Shown: positions 1 through 7,229, counted from the stretch's first letter. The stretch is DNA of 10,263 bases from JAWXVD01 sp044425705 (GCA_044425705.1 JAWXVD010000119.1:1-10263); one strand, 5' to 3'. Made by a program: numbers and translations. Notes: generated from the letters alone by a model not told the origin.

Positions 1-67
1 GTTATTCAGTACAAGATACTATGACTGTCATACACATTTAGCTCAAGTTAACGAGGTAACTATTTAT

Positions 68-100
68 AAAAAAGCCCGTAAAATTAATGATTTAGGGCTT
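68..100 (-). terminator. terminator-like hairpin pointing leftward
   Basis: AAGCCC (72-77) pairs with GGGCTT (95-100). On the minus strand the hairpin is followed directly by six T (A-run 68-73), the form of an intrinsic terminator for leftward transcription. On the + strand the hairpin is followed by GACAAT, so it does not look like a terminator for a gene entering from the left. No minus-strand gene lies immediately to its right. It could stop read-through from the GH95 gene that would otherwise run antisense across the araC gene, or it could be a leader structure of araC. Confidence 0.5.
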
Positions 101-121
101 GACAATATAGGAAGGAGAGCT

Positions 122-865
122 ATGCTACTTACATACGGCTATGAAACTGTTTCAAAATCTTGGAATGTTTCTCAATCTGCTACTAACATATATATGCGTC
201 TATACTTAATTGAAAGCGGTGAAGTTGTCTGCACTTATAAAGGTGTATCTTGTGTATTAAAACCAGGTTTCCTATATGCTTTTCCAACAACAGAATCTTA
301 TACTATAACACATAATCCAAATCACCCTTTATGCTGTGTCTATTTGCATATTGCTATAGCCCCCTATTCTTTATCACATTTAATAGAGATAGATATGCAC
401 AATGAAGAGATACTTTCTCACTTGTTATCCGCATTTACAGGTATTTGTAAACATAGAAAAAATGAAATTTATGGTACCTTACAACAAGAATTATCACACT
501 GTATTTTCACTTGTCTTATCCAAAAAAACATCTTTCATCATATCGATGAAAGATTAGCAAAGAGTGTCAATTATCTTTTACAACATATGGATGAAAATAT
601 TCCTATCGAAGAATTAGCGCAAATCAGCGGATATCATCCCAAATATTATAACAAACTTTTTTCCAAACAAATGGGTGTCACTCCCCATCAGTTCGTGGTT
701 CAATATCGTATGAAGCAAGCACTTTCTCTACTACAAGATGGTAATTCTATTGTAAGCACAGCACTTGCTATCGGTTATCTAGATGAGAAAAGCTTTTCTA
801 GAATGTTTAAAAAAACATATGGTATTCTCCCGAAGCAAGTAAACAAAACTTACTTTTCTATATAG
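122..865 (+). CDS. AraC-family transcriptional regulator
   Basis: A 247-residue one-component regulator. Residues about 1-100 look like the cupin-type sugar-sensing domain of AraC proteins (GYE near the start, KPGFLYAFP at 47-55, then HNPNHPL). Residues about 145-243 are the AraC/XylS DNA-binding domain: first helix-turn-helix about 163-182 (IEELAQISGYHPKYYNKLF), second about 212-231 (STALAIGYLDEKSFSRMFKK), ending in the usual YG-x-x-P. The start has a strong ribosome site, GGAAGGAG, five bases before the ATG. The frame stays open upstream to the window edge without another start codon, so a longer form cannot be fully excluded, but the N-terminus already matches the family. It converges on the GH95 gene with 70 bp between them and is the likely local regulator of the sugar cluster. 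The DNA-binding assignment is firm; ligand and targets are inferred. Confidence 0.93.
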   Translation: MLLTYGYETVSKSWNVSQSATNIYMRLYLIESGEVVCTYKGVSCVLKPGFLYAFPTTESYTITHNPNHPLCCVYLHIAIAPYSLSHLIEIDMHNEEILSHLLSAFTGICKHRKNEIYGTLQQELSHCIFTCLIQKNIFHHIDERLAKSVNYLLQHMDENIPIEELAQISGYHPKYYNKLFSKQMGVTPHQFVVQYRMKQALSLLQDGNSIVSTALAIGYLDEKSFSRMFKKTYGILPKQVNKTYFSI

Positions 866-935
866 TGTTATTTCTAAAACGTGTAACGAATCATTCATAA
901 GATTCTAATTATGATTTTATTGCACACAAATTTCA

Positions 936-3215
936 TTATTTGAAAGCAAAAACTAATTCACCCCTTTGATCTGTTTTTTGTATATACTTTTGTCCATTAT
1001 AACGAATCATAACTTCTTTATTGACCTCTCCTACAATAACAGCCTTTTCTAATTGATTATCTGCAATATAAATATCAACAGTAAATCCATTTACGGCTTT
1101 TAATCCTTTGATATGCCCTGTTTTCCATTCTTTTGGAATTGCTGGTAACAAATATAATATTCCATCATAGCTTTGGAACAACATTTCCGTTAAACAAGTA
1201 CAAAGCCCTGTATTTCCATCTAATTCATATACATTACTATCTGCCCCTGCTGTAGGTGGATGAATGACAAATAAGTTGGTATCTGTAATTCTACGTATCA
1301 TTTCAAGTACATGGAAATATGCTTGATCACCTTGCCATAATCTTGCATAATAACACATAATCATACTTCTAGCCCAACCCGTATCTTCCCATTTTTCATA
1401 AGGAGTCATTCTCGCTTCAATAGATTTCTCACATGCTTTTGCTAATCCTTCATTTTCTGGTGTAATGCAATGGAATGGATGTAATCCCATCAAATGAGTG
1501 GTGTGTCTATGATTGCGATCTGTTTCTACCAATTCTTCCATCCACTCTTTTAGTCTACCATCTGTTCCTATTTCTAACGGTGGCATATTGGCTTTTATAG
1601 CTTCTACTTGTTCTTTTAATGGTTCTTCTATTCCAAGTACCTTAATGGCTTCTAAATATGATGCAAACAAGGCATCTAGAATAACAATATCACAAGTAGG
1701 CATAACAGCTACTGATGCCTGTCCATCTTCCACATAATATGCATTTTCAGGAGAGTGTGACAATGGTGTTACCATATAACCTGTTACTGGATCTTTCACC
1801 ATATAATCTGCAAAAAACTTACAGTTTTCTTTTAACATTGGATAGCAAAGGTTTTGCAAAAATTCCTGATCTAATGTATATAAGTAATGTTGCCACATAT
1901 GACTGGTAATCCAAGCACCACCTGTCATGTGAAATCCCCAATAAACAGCTCTACCTGGTGCAGTAAATCCCCATGGATTACTTACTGTATGTGCAACAAA
2001 ACCTTCACAATCATAACTTGTTTTTGCTGTGTGTTGACCACTAGGTAATAACATGTTATATACCCAATCAAATAATGGTTTTGTACATTCACTTAAATTA
2101 GTAATTTCTGCAGGCCAATAATTCATTTGTGTATTGATATCCAAATGCATATCGCAAGTCCAACCAATACGACATGCCACATTATCATTCCAAACCCCCT
2201 GTAAATGAGTTGGCAATGGAGAATTTTCTCTAGAACTTGAAATTAAAAGATATCTTGCATATTGATACATTGTGGTAATCAAGTTAAAATCTTGCATTTC
2301 TCCATTTTTTATTTGTTCTAATCTCTGATCTGTAGGTAACTGTGAATAATCAGCTCCCTCCAAATAAAAGTCCACACGTTCCAATAATTGTTTGAAATCT
2401 GCTTGATGTTTATCTAGCATATCTTGGAACTGGATGCCTTTCACATGTTTCATCGTATCAAGGCACAATTCTTCTGCATCACCACCTAAGAAGTCAGAAT
2501 GAATAGCTATATAAATTGTGACGCAATCAGCATCCTTTACCATAGCTTTTCCATTTGCAAATTCTATTGTACCGCCTTCTAGTGCAAACTCCGCCATTTC
2601 GCAGTAAGATACACCACACACCTCTTTTGTGTGTACTGTTTCATATGCATTTCCATTTAAAACCAACATATTTTCTTGCTGTTTTACTTGATGTGGATTT
2701 TTCCCTCCATCAAAAGTACTAGTAAAGCTAATAGCACCTTTTTTGTCTGCACAAAATCTAATGGCAGTTATATCATCCACATTAGTTGCTATTACATTTC
2801 TTTGATAAGTAATACCTTCATATGTATAGGTTACTTCTGTCATCGCCTCTGCAAAACATAAACCTCTTTTATAATTTGTAACATTTTCTGTATTATGGTA
2901 AAAGTCAAAAGTAATATTACCTAATGGCAAATTTGTCCCATAATTTTCATAGGTTCCTGCTACATTTTTTGCAACTTCTGCTGCTTCTTTATAACTACGT
3001 TGTAACATTTTCTCTTTTACTTTCGGAAAATATTCCAACGCATTTGGATTATTGCATTCTTCTACTTTTCCTGAATAACAAGTGGACTCTGATAAATCAA
3101 TTTTTTCAATAAGGTCGCCATAAACCATGGCTCCTAATCGTCCATTTCCTACAGGAAGTGCATCAAACCAACGTTTCCCACCTGTAGTATAAAAAATATC
3201 ATATCTATTTTTCAT
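936..3215 (-). CDS. GH95 family glycoside hydrolase (alpha-L-fucosidase / alpha-L-galactosidase type)
   Basis: A 759-residue intracellular enzyme. The N-terminal GH95 signature ALP-VGNGRLGAMVYG opens the beta domain. The (alpha/alpha)6 catalytic domain carries DINTQMNYWPAE (359-370), SPEN (488-491), HTTHLMGLHP (571-580), WEDTGWARSM (609-618) and ELDGNTG (664-670). Known GH95 enzymes (AfcA type) use a Glu general acid, which I place in SPEN, an Asp, placed in ELDGN, and two Asn that activate water, usually as N-x-N; here that pair reads D-I-N. There is no signal peptide, so the substrate must be imported. I chose the ATG at 3215 because AAGGGAAC lies just upstream. The longer reading from 3242 starts inside a repeat element and has no ribosome site. 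Length and both ends look complete. It follows a URO-D-like gene on the same strand. GH95 membership is firm; the exact sugar is not. Confidence 0.93.
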   Translation of the reverse strand: MKNRYDIFYTTGGKRWFDALPVGNGRLGAMVYGDLIEKIDLSESTCYSGKVEECNNPNALEYFPKVKEKMLQRSYKEAAEVAKNVAGTYENYGTNLPLGNITFDFYHNTENVTNYKRGLCFAEAMTEVTYTYEGITYQRNVIATNVDDITAIRFCADKKGAISFTSTFDGGKNPHQVKQQENMLVLNGNAYETVHTKEVCGVSYCEMAEFALEGGTIEFANGKAMVKDADCVTIYIAIHSDFLGGDAEELCLDTMKHVKGIQFQDMLDKHQADFKQLLERVDFYLEGADYSQLPTDQRLEQIKNGEMQDFNLITTMYQYARYLLISSSRENSPLPTHLQGVWNDNVACRIGWTCDMHLDINTQMNYWPAEITNLSECTKPLFDWVYNMLLPSGQHTAKTSYDCEGFVAHTVSNPWGFTAPGRAVYWGFHMTGGAWITSHMWQHYLYTLDQEFLQNLCYPMLKENCKFFADYMVKDPVTGYMVTPLSHSPENAYYVEDGQASVAVMPTCDIVILDALFASYLEAIKVLGIEEPLKEQVEAIKANMPPLEIGTDGRLKEWMEELVETDRNHRHTTHLMGLHPFHCITPENEGLAKACEKSIEARMTPYEKWEDTGWARSMIMCYYARLWQGDQAYFHVLEMIRRITDTNLFVIHPPTAGADSNVYELDGNTGLCTCLTEMLFQSYDGILYLLPAIPKEWKTGHIKGLKAVNGFTVDIYIADNQLEKAVIVGEVNKEVMIRYNGQKYIQKTDQRGELVFAFK

Positions 3216-3230
3216 ATTTTTGTTCCCTTC

Positions 3231-3373
3231 ACTTTCTCTCATCCTGCAACTTTACCTTTTAAGGAAAATTATCATGTGAAAATCTATAATTTTCACCCTT
3301 ATTCTGCTACTTTCTCTCAATCTGGCAATTTTGCCCTTAGGTAAATTGCCATGCGAAAATCTATGATTTTCAC
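3231..3373 (-). repeat. two tandem copies of a two-hairpin intercistronic element
   Basis: Copy A (3309-3373) and copy B (3231-3296) repeat with a 78-bp period and fill nearly the whole gap between the URO-D C stop and the GH95 start. Read on the minus strand, each copy has a first hairpin (GTGAAAATC...GATTTTCGC in A), a second hairpin (TGGCAATTT...AAATTGCCA in A, with a small inner CC...GG stem), then a purine tail TGAGAGAAAGT. The stop codon of URO-D C is inside the first hairpin of copy A. In copy A one outer-stem pair is G-U in minus-strand RNA but would be C-A in + strand RNA, which favours function as transcribed RNA in the gene direction. The same element recurs at 8811-8906. Confidence 0.75.
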
Positions 3374-4236
3374 ATTACTTCCCTAGAAACACTATAAACT
3401 GCTTCGATGTTTTCAATTGGTACATCCCCTTCAAATCCTTGGCTTGCCATTAAAATATATCCACTACCTTTACCTAATGTTTGAATAAATTTTTCTGTTT
3501 CTGCTTTCACTTCTTCCACTGTTCCATATGGTAAAATTTGTTGGGTATCAATACCACCATGGAATGCAATTTTCTCTCCATAAAGTTCTGCCAATGTTTC
3601 CACTTCCAAACCTGCAACTTTTTGAATTGGTTCTAAAGCATCCACCCCACAGGCGATCAATTCTGGAATGATCGGTCCTACAGCACCACATGAGTGTTGT
3701 TGGAAAAATGCACCATATTGATGTGCTAATTCCACTAATTTCTTTGTATTCTCTTGATAAAACTCTCTCCACATATCCATGCTGAATAAAAGAGAAATTT
3801 GTGTCCCATAATCATCGTGTGTTCTTAATACATCAATTTTACCTTTTCCTGCTTCAAAAATGCGTTTATAGTATTCTAATTCAAAATTACTAATCTCTTC
3901 TAATCCGTCCATGGTTTCTACCCCATTTAATGGAAAATAACTTGTTGTAGCATATATATCTAATCCTGTATCATGAAATGTTTCTTCATATCCCCAAAAT
4001 GATGTATGCACTCTTTTACCTTCATCATTGATATAACGTTTTAATTCTGGTCCTACATATTTTGGTCCTGCATAAACAATATCAATCTCAAATTTATCTA
4101 ATAATTGTTGGTGCTCTGTAAATCCATAATGCTTCATCAATTTTTCTTTTACGTTTCCAACCGCTTCAAATGCAGCTGGTACACGGTCTACTGGTTGATG
4201 CATATAAGCTGCTCTTACTCTCTCTTTTGATGTCAT
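3370..4236 (-). CDS. uroporphyrinogen decarboxylase-superfamily protein (C), shortened
   Basis: 288 residues of the URO-D (PF01208) fold. Family landmarks are in order: RVRAAYMHQPVDRVP at the N-terminus, HDDYGTQ (140-146), MWREFY, HSCGAVGPIIPELI (181-194), AFHGGIDTQQILPYGT (224-239), and GYILMASQ...DVPIENI at the end. Relatives of this branch are usually about 340-380 residues. The block normally between the edge of the second strand and the HDDYGTQ region, roughly 80 residues, appears absent around residues 115-120, while the frame is kept. The HxC pair (H181, C183) resembles the metal-binding site of MtaA/CmuA-type methyltransferases, but the later Cys of that site is not present. The start has AGAGAGGTAGGG upstream. 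It may be a working variant or a decaying gene. It is not HemE, and its substrate is unknown. Confidence 0.85.
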   Translation of the reverse strand: MTSKERVRAAYMHQPVDRVPAAFEAVGNVKEKLMKHYGFTEHQQLLDKFEIDIVYAGPKYVGPELKRYINDEGKRVHTSFWGYEETFHDTGLDIYATTSYFPLNGVETMDGLEEISNFELEYYKRIFEAGKGKIDVLRTHDDYGTQISLLFSMDMWREFYQENTKKLVELAHQYGAFFQQHSCGAVGPIIPELIACGVDALEPIQKVAGLEVETLAELYGEKIAFHGGIDTQQILPYGTVEEVKAETEKFIQTLGKGSGYILMASQGFEGDVPIENIEAVYSVSREVM

Positions 4237-4246
4237 ATTTATAACC

Positions 4247-4295
4247 CTACCTCTCTCTTAATCCAACAAACTTGGCTTCTAGATGCAATCTACCA
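4247..4295 (-). repeat. possible decayed copy of the two-hairpin element
   Basis: Directly upstream of the URO-D C start, the minus strand reads GGATTAAGAGAGAGG. This matches the conserved tail AGATTGAGAGAAAGT of the other copies at 11 of 15 positions. Before it is a hairpin with GGTAGAT...ATCTA and TTGG...CCAA arms. Position relative to the gene start is the same as in the clear copies. The match is weak and could be chance in purine-rich leader sequence. Confidence 0.3.
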
Positions 4296-4340
4296 ACTCT
4301 GTCTTCTAATCATTATTTATCGTATTAAATTTTTCGTATA

Positions 4341-4369
4341 ACAATAGTGAAATAATTATTATATTTCAA
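4341..4369 (-). promoter_or_regulatory. sigma-A-type promoter for URO-D C and GH95
   Basis: On the minus strand TTGAAA (-35, 4364-4369) and TATTGT (-10, 4341-4346) are separated by 17 bp. The -35 matches the consensus at 5 of 6 positions and the -10 at 4 of 6. It lies downstream of a long hairpin that follows URO-D B, so the last two genes of the cluster could be transcribed separately. Seen by pattern only. Confidence 0.45.
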
Positions 4370-4392
4370 AACCACATGGTAACATGCAAGAA

Positions 4393-4449
4393 ATAGTTAC
4401 AATGGTTGTCCCTAGCATTTCACGATACTATAACAACCATTATAACTAT
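4393..4449 (-). terminator. long imperfect hairpin after URO-D B (terminator or mobile-element relic)
   Basis: Arms 4393-4409 and 4433-4449 pair at 16 of 17 positions around a 23-base loop. On the minus strand it begins 22 bases after the URO-D B stop codon and is followed by TTTCTT, a poor T-tract, so it may be a weak terminator. The ends (ATAGTTAC/ATAGTTAT) and an inner GTCC-TAGCATTT resemble the MITE-like element at 10013-10144, so it may instead be a shortened relative of that element. Confidence 0.5.
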
Positions 4450-4470
4450 TACCTTATGCTTCCTACATTA

Positions 4471-5646
4471 TTATTTGCTTAATTCATCACATCTCTTGCG
4501 ATAATAAACATAATTTTCGTAATTTGCTTCTTCTGGTACTCCATGATCACAAGTTGGAATATATCCTCCTTTTTCTTTCATGACTGGTAAAATACCATCT
4601 AAATACTCTTTTAATTCTTCTCTAGAAGCAGAATACATTCTCTTGTCAATTCCACCAGACATAATAATATCAGGATGTAGTTCTCTTATTTTTACTACAT
4701 CGCTACCACTGGCTACTTCAAATGGACTAAATACATCAAATCCTATTGATTGATATAAACCAATAACTGGTTCTACAAAACCATCTGTATCCAAGTGGAA
4801 ATGAAGTTTTCTTGTTGGATCAAGTTGTCTAGCTTTTGCATTTTCATATAGTTTTTTATAATATGGGAATAAAAATTCCTCAATCATAGCAGGTGAGATC
4901 AATGGTCCTTGATTATATGTAATATCTTCTCCAATAAACAATTCATCTAAGGTAAAGAATTGCTGATGATAAGCTGTGATTCTATCTGCTAAATTAAACC
5001 AAGTTTGCATACATGCATGAATTAAGTCAGGATCATCATAAACCATGTATAATAATTCTTCTGGGCCGATTAAACTTCTTAAATACATATATCCACCACT
5101 GTATCTTTGTACCATCATACATCCACTTTTATATGCTTCCATGGCTTCTGGTAATTTCTTTTCCAAATCAATATAACGTTGTTCTGTGTCTGGGTTTAAT
5201 CTCCACTCACATTTTTCTTTCCATGATTCCATATCGTGTACTGGATGACCAACATACTCTGGCATATAACCACTGCGACTTCTTTTATATACTAATACTT
5301 CACGACCATACTGATCTTGTACAATTTCCTTATCTTCTCCTCTATCCTCTAGATGTTTGTCTTCAAACATAGGATAAAACTCAGATGCTTCCCAATTAGC
5401 ACCATTCAAATAATATTGTCCATCATGTTCTAAGAAAAATCTTTCTTGTAAATATTCGTCATATACCCAAGGATCATGTTCTCCTTCTATTTTACCTTGT
5501 TCTTTCCAAGCATCAAGGCTATAATAACCAAACTCCGTGTTAATCAATCCTAAATTTGGTGTCATTTCATAAGTAGCTCTTCTTTTTTTCGCTGCCGCTT
5601 CCATGACTGGGTTTGGTTTCATATTGTCAAAAATACTCATATCCAT
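4471..5646 (-). CDS. uroporphyrinogen decarboxylase-superfamily protein (B)
   Basis: 391 residues, URO-D-like TIM-barrel family of unknown substrate. In the numbering of the shorter form, the C-terminal half has LHFHLDTDG (about 281-289), IGFDVFSPFEVASG, IIMSGGID and GGYIPTCDHGVPE (about 360-372). The first signature is H-x-D where MtaA-like enzymes have H-x-C. The second offers Cys and His in TCDHG, so a metal site of a different make-up is plausible. HemE substrate residues are not evident. I chose the ATG at 5646 because GAGG lies eight bases upstream; the ATG at 5670 has no ribosome site. It is second in the cluster, after URO-D A. Family fold is well supported, function is not known, and a methyl-transfer role is inference from the superfamily. 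Confidence 0.88.
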   Translation of the reverse strand: MDMSIFDNMKPNPVMEAAAKKRRATYEMTPNLGLINTEFGYYSLDAWKEQGKIEGEHDPWVYDEYLQERFFLEHDGQYYLNGANWEASEFYPMFEDKHLEDRGEDKEIVQDQYGREVLVYKRSRSGYMPEYVGHPVHDMESWKEKCEWRLNPDTEQRYIDLEKKLPEAMEAYKSGCMMVQRYSGGYMYLRSLIGPEELLYMVYDDPDLIHACMQTWFNLADRITAYHQQFFTLDELFIGEDITYNQGPLISPAMIEEFLFPYYKKLYENAKARQLDPTRKLHFHLDTDGFVEPVIGLYQSIGFDVFSPFEVASGSDVVKIRELHPDIIMSGGIDKRMYSASREELKEYLDGILPVMKEKGGYIPTCDHGVPEEANYENYVYYRKRCDELSK

Positions 5647-5675
5647 AATCTTTTCCTCACTATTATTCATCTATA

Positions 5676-5700
5676 TTTACAGTTCAAATGTAACTTGTAA
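5676..5700. repeat. degenerate copy of a 25-base palindromic motif
   Basis: These 25 bases match 10119-10143, the palindromic end of the element beside tRNA-Glu, at 20 of 25 positions. The symmetry is partly lost here (TTACA...TGTAA remains). It lies just upstream of the URO-D B start, partly in its leader. It may be a relic end of the same element family. Confidence 0.4.
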
Positions 5701-5754
5701 TAATTAGTTCATTTACATGTATTTATTTTGCAGTTATTTTTTATTTCTTCGTGA

Positions 5755-7005
5755 TTAGTAGCAATCCCTTGTTTCTTCTCTTGTAATTTGAACAGCTTTT
5801 TTCACTTTTTCAATATTACCATGTAATTTATAAATGTCTCTAAATATAAATTCTGCTTTACAATTATTTATCAATTTTGCAGTCGTTCTAATATACTCTC
5901 TAAATCCTACTTCATCAAAATTAGCTTCTATCCCAATAAAGTTAGGTGATGGTTTTCTTGAATAAATCGTTTTACTTCCTGCTAATTGTTCTGCCATCAT
6001 TTCTTCATTACACCATGGTGAAATAGAAACTTTTCTAAGATTCTCAATCTTTTCAACGCCCTCTTTCCAAAAATCACTTACTGGTTCACAGCATCCATAA
6101 TATAATAATCCAAATTCTTTTGATAATTTTAAAATATATGGAAGAATAAATTCTTGGAAGGCTGCTGGTGATATTCCTACTGATTCTTGTGAATTAATAT
6201 GTCCCCAAGTATCAATACTTTTTACAGCATCTCCTTCAGCTACATTTCCTATTTCATTATTAAAACAATAACTTCCACTTCCCATATAATCATTTCTATT
6301 ATTTACTTGCATGATTCCCATTTCTTCTTGGAAACGTAATAAACGAATACTATCATCTGTTACAAATTCCATTAATCTATGAAATTCATCTGGCTCTGTA
6401 AGCATAGAACAAAACATGTTTTCTGTTCCCATTAAATCAACAACATTATGAGTCAATGACATACCCCATTGATTGGTTGCATTAATTAATCTTACAGGTA
6501 GAATATCACCAATAATTTCTTCGATCATTTCCTTTTTGTGTTTTAATCCAACTTCATCATATTCAAATATAGATGGACTTAATTTTTCAAAATCTTCTTC
6601 GATTTCTTCTATTTCTGGAACAACATGAAATCCCAAGCCGTCAGCAGCATAAATTACTTTTGGCTCTAAACCATATTTTTTATACTTTAATTCATAATTT
6701 AATTTATAATAGGAAGTAACCACTTTATCATCATCCAATAAATCTACAATTACAATATTTTTATATAATTCTTCTTCTATTTCTCTTGCTAAAGAACTTT
6801 CACATTGTAAAGTAGGACAAATCTCATCCCAAAATGTGATATCTTCCATAATAACCATGGGACGTGTTCCCTTTAATTCATTATGTTGAAACCATAAATT
6901 TTCTCTTTCCTTCATAATTGGAAGTTGTGATAATTCTAATTGTTTTTTTGCTAATTCTCTTAAATGTTCTCTTTCTTTTACAGACACAATATTGTTTAAT
7001 TCCAT
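5755..7005 (-). CDS. uroporphyrinogen decarboxylase-superfamily protein (A)
   Basis: 416 residues of a distinct URO-D-like family, the one marked by a YGCCEP motif (about residues 303-308), followed by KISISPW-type sequence (RKVSISPWC, to Cys332) and the FSRKP-like IYSRKPSPNF. The N-terminal VKEREHLRELAKKQLEL helix and MEDITFWDE are also typical of it. The adjacent Cys pair and the later Cys could bind a metal or thiol; no HxC motif is present. Start choice is uncertain: the ATG at 7005 is 12 bases after AGAGGGG, while an in-frame ATG at 7017 abuts that site with no spacing. It is the first gene of the minus-strand cluster, 109 bp before URO-D B. Fold and family are clear; the reaction is unknown. 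It is not the haem-pathway decarboxylase. Confidence 0.87.
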   Translation of the reverse strand: MELNNIVSVKEREHLRELAKKQLELSQLPIMKERENLWFQHNELKGTRPMVIMEDITFWDEICPTLQCESSLAREIEEELYKNIVIVDLLDDDKVVTSYYKLNYELKYKKYGLEPKVIYAADGLGFHVVPEIEEIEEDFEKLSPSIFEYDEVGLKHKKEMIEEIIGDILPVRLINATNQWGMSLTHNVVDLMGTENMFCSMLTEPDEFHRLMEFVTDDSIRLLRFQEEMGIMQVNNRNDYMGSGSYCFNNEIGNVAEGDAVKSIDTWGHINSQESVGISPAAFQEFILPYILKLSKEFGLLYYGCCEPVSDFWKEGVEKIENLRKVSISPWCNEEMMAEQLAGSKTIYSRKPSPNFIGIEANFDEVGFREYIRTTAKLINNCKAEFIFRDIYKLHGNIEKVKKAVQITREETRDCY

Positions 7006-7036
7006 TTTAATAATCATCCCCTCTTAAATCTTATTG

Positions 7037-7073
7037 GTATTACTATATGTTGTACAAATACCCGTATTACTAT
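7037..7073. promoter_or_regulatory. paired 10-bp direct repeats, candidate operator
   Basis: GTATTACTAT occurs at 7037-7046 and again at 7064-7073, exactly, 27 bp apart. Between them is the 8-bp palindrome TTGTACAA (7050-7057). This stands in the leader of the URO-D cluster. AraC-family proteins commonly bind direct repeats, so this could be the target of the regulator at 122-865. That link is inference. Confidence 0.4.
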
Positions 7074-7120
7074 TTCGACCAATAGAAATATCTAATCAGT
7101 CAAAATATGATTTCATCCTC

Positions 7121-7149
7121 ATAATATACGAAACTATTCCCGATGGAAA
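7121..7149 (-). promoter_or_regulatory. candidate promoter of the URO-D cluster
   Basis: On the minus strand TTTCCA (-35, 7144-7149) and TATTAT (-10, 7121-7126) are 17 bp apart, with 4 and 5 consensus matches of 6. It would give a leader of about 110 bases that contains the paired direct repeats. Confidence 0.4.
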
Positions 7150-7229
7150 GACACCCGAGAACACTTGACACAATTTTATTATCTTTATACTTTATTGATA
7201 TGCATCTCTTTCTTCTATTATCGTTGCAT

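Noticed and set aside
881..925. Shared terminator between araC and GH95
   Set aside because: AATCAT/ATGATT can pair and GTGT/ACAC lie outside, but the stem is weak, the loop long and no proper T-run follows on either strand.
3216..3242. Nine extra N-terminal residues for GH95 from the ATG at 3242
   Set aside because: That ATG is part of the repeat tail and has no ribosome site; the ATG at 3215 has one and matches the family start.
3231..3373. CRISPR-like array
   Set aside because: There are only two diverged copies, the repeats are longer than the spacer, and the copies hold hairpins and a gene-start tail. No cas genes are nearby.
5013..5372. 119-codon + strand frame
   Set aside because: It lies antisense wholly inside URO-D B, which has clear family motifs; this is a shadow frame.
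3370..7017. Haem-pathway hemE genes
   Set aside because: The three proteins are divergent, carry Cys motifs of other branches, and have no tetrapyrrole genes around them.
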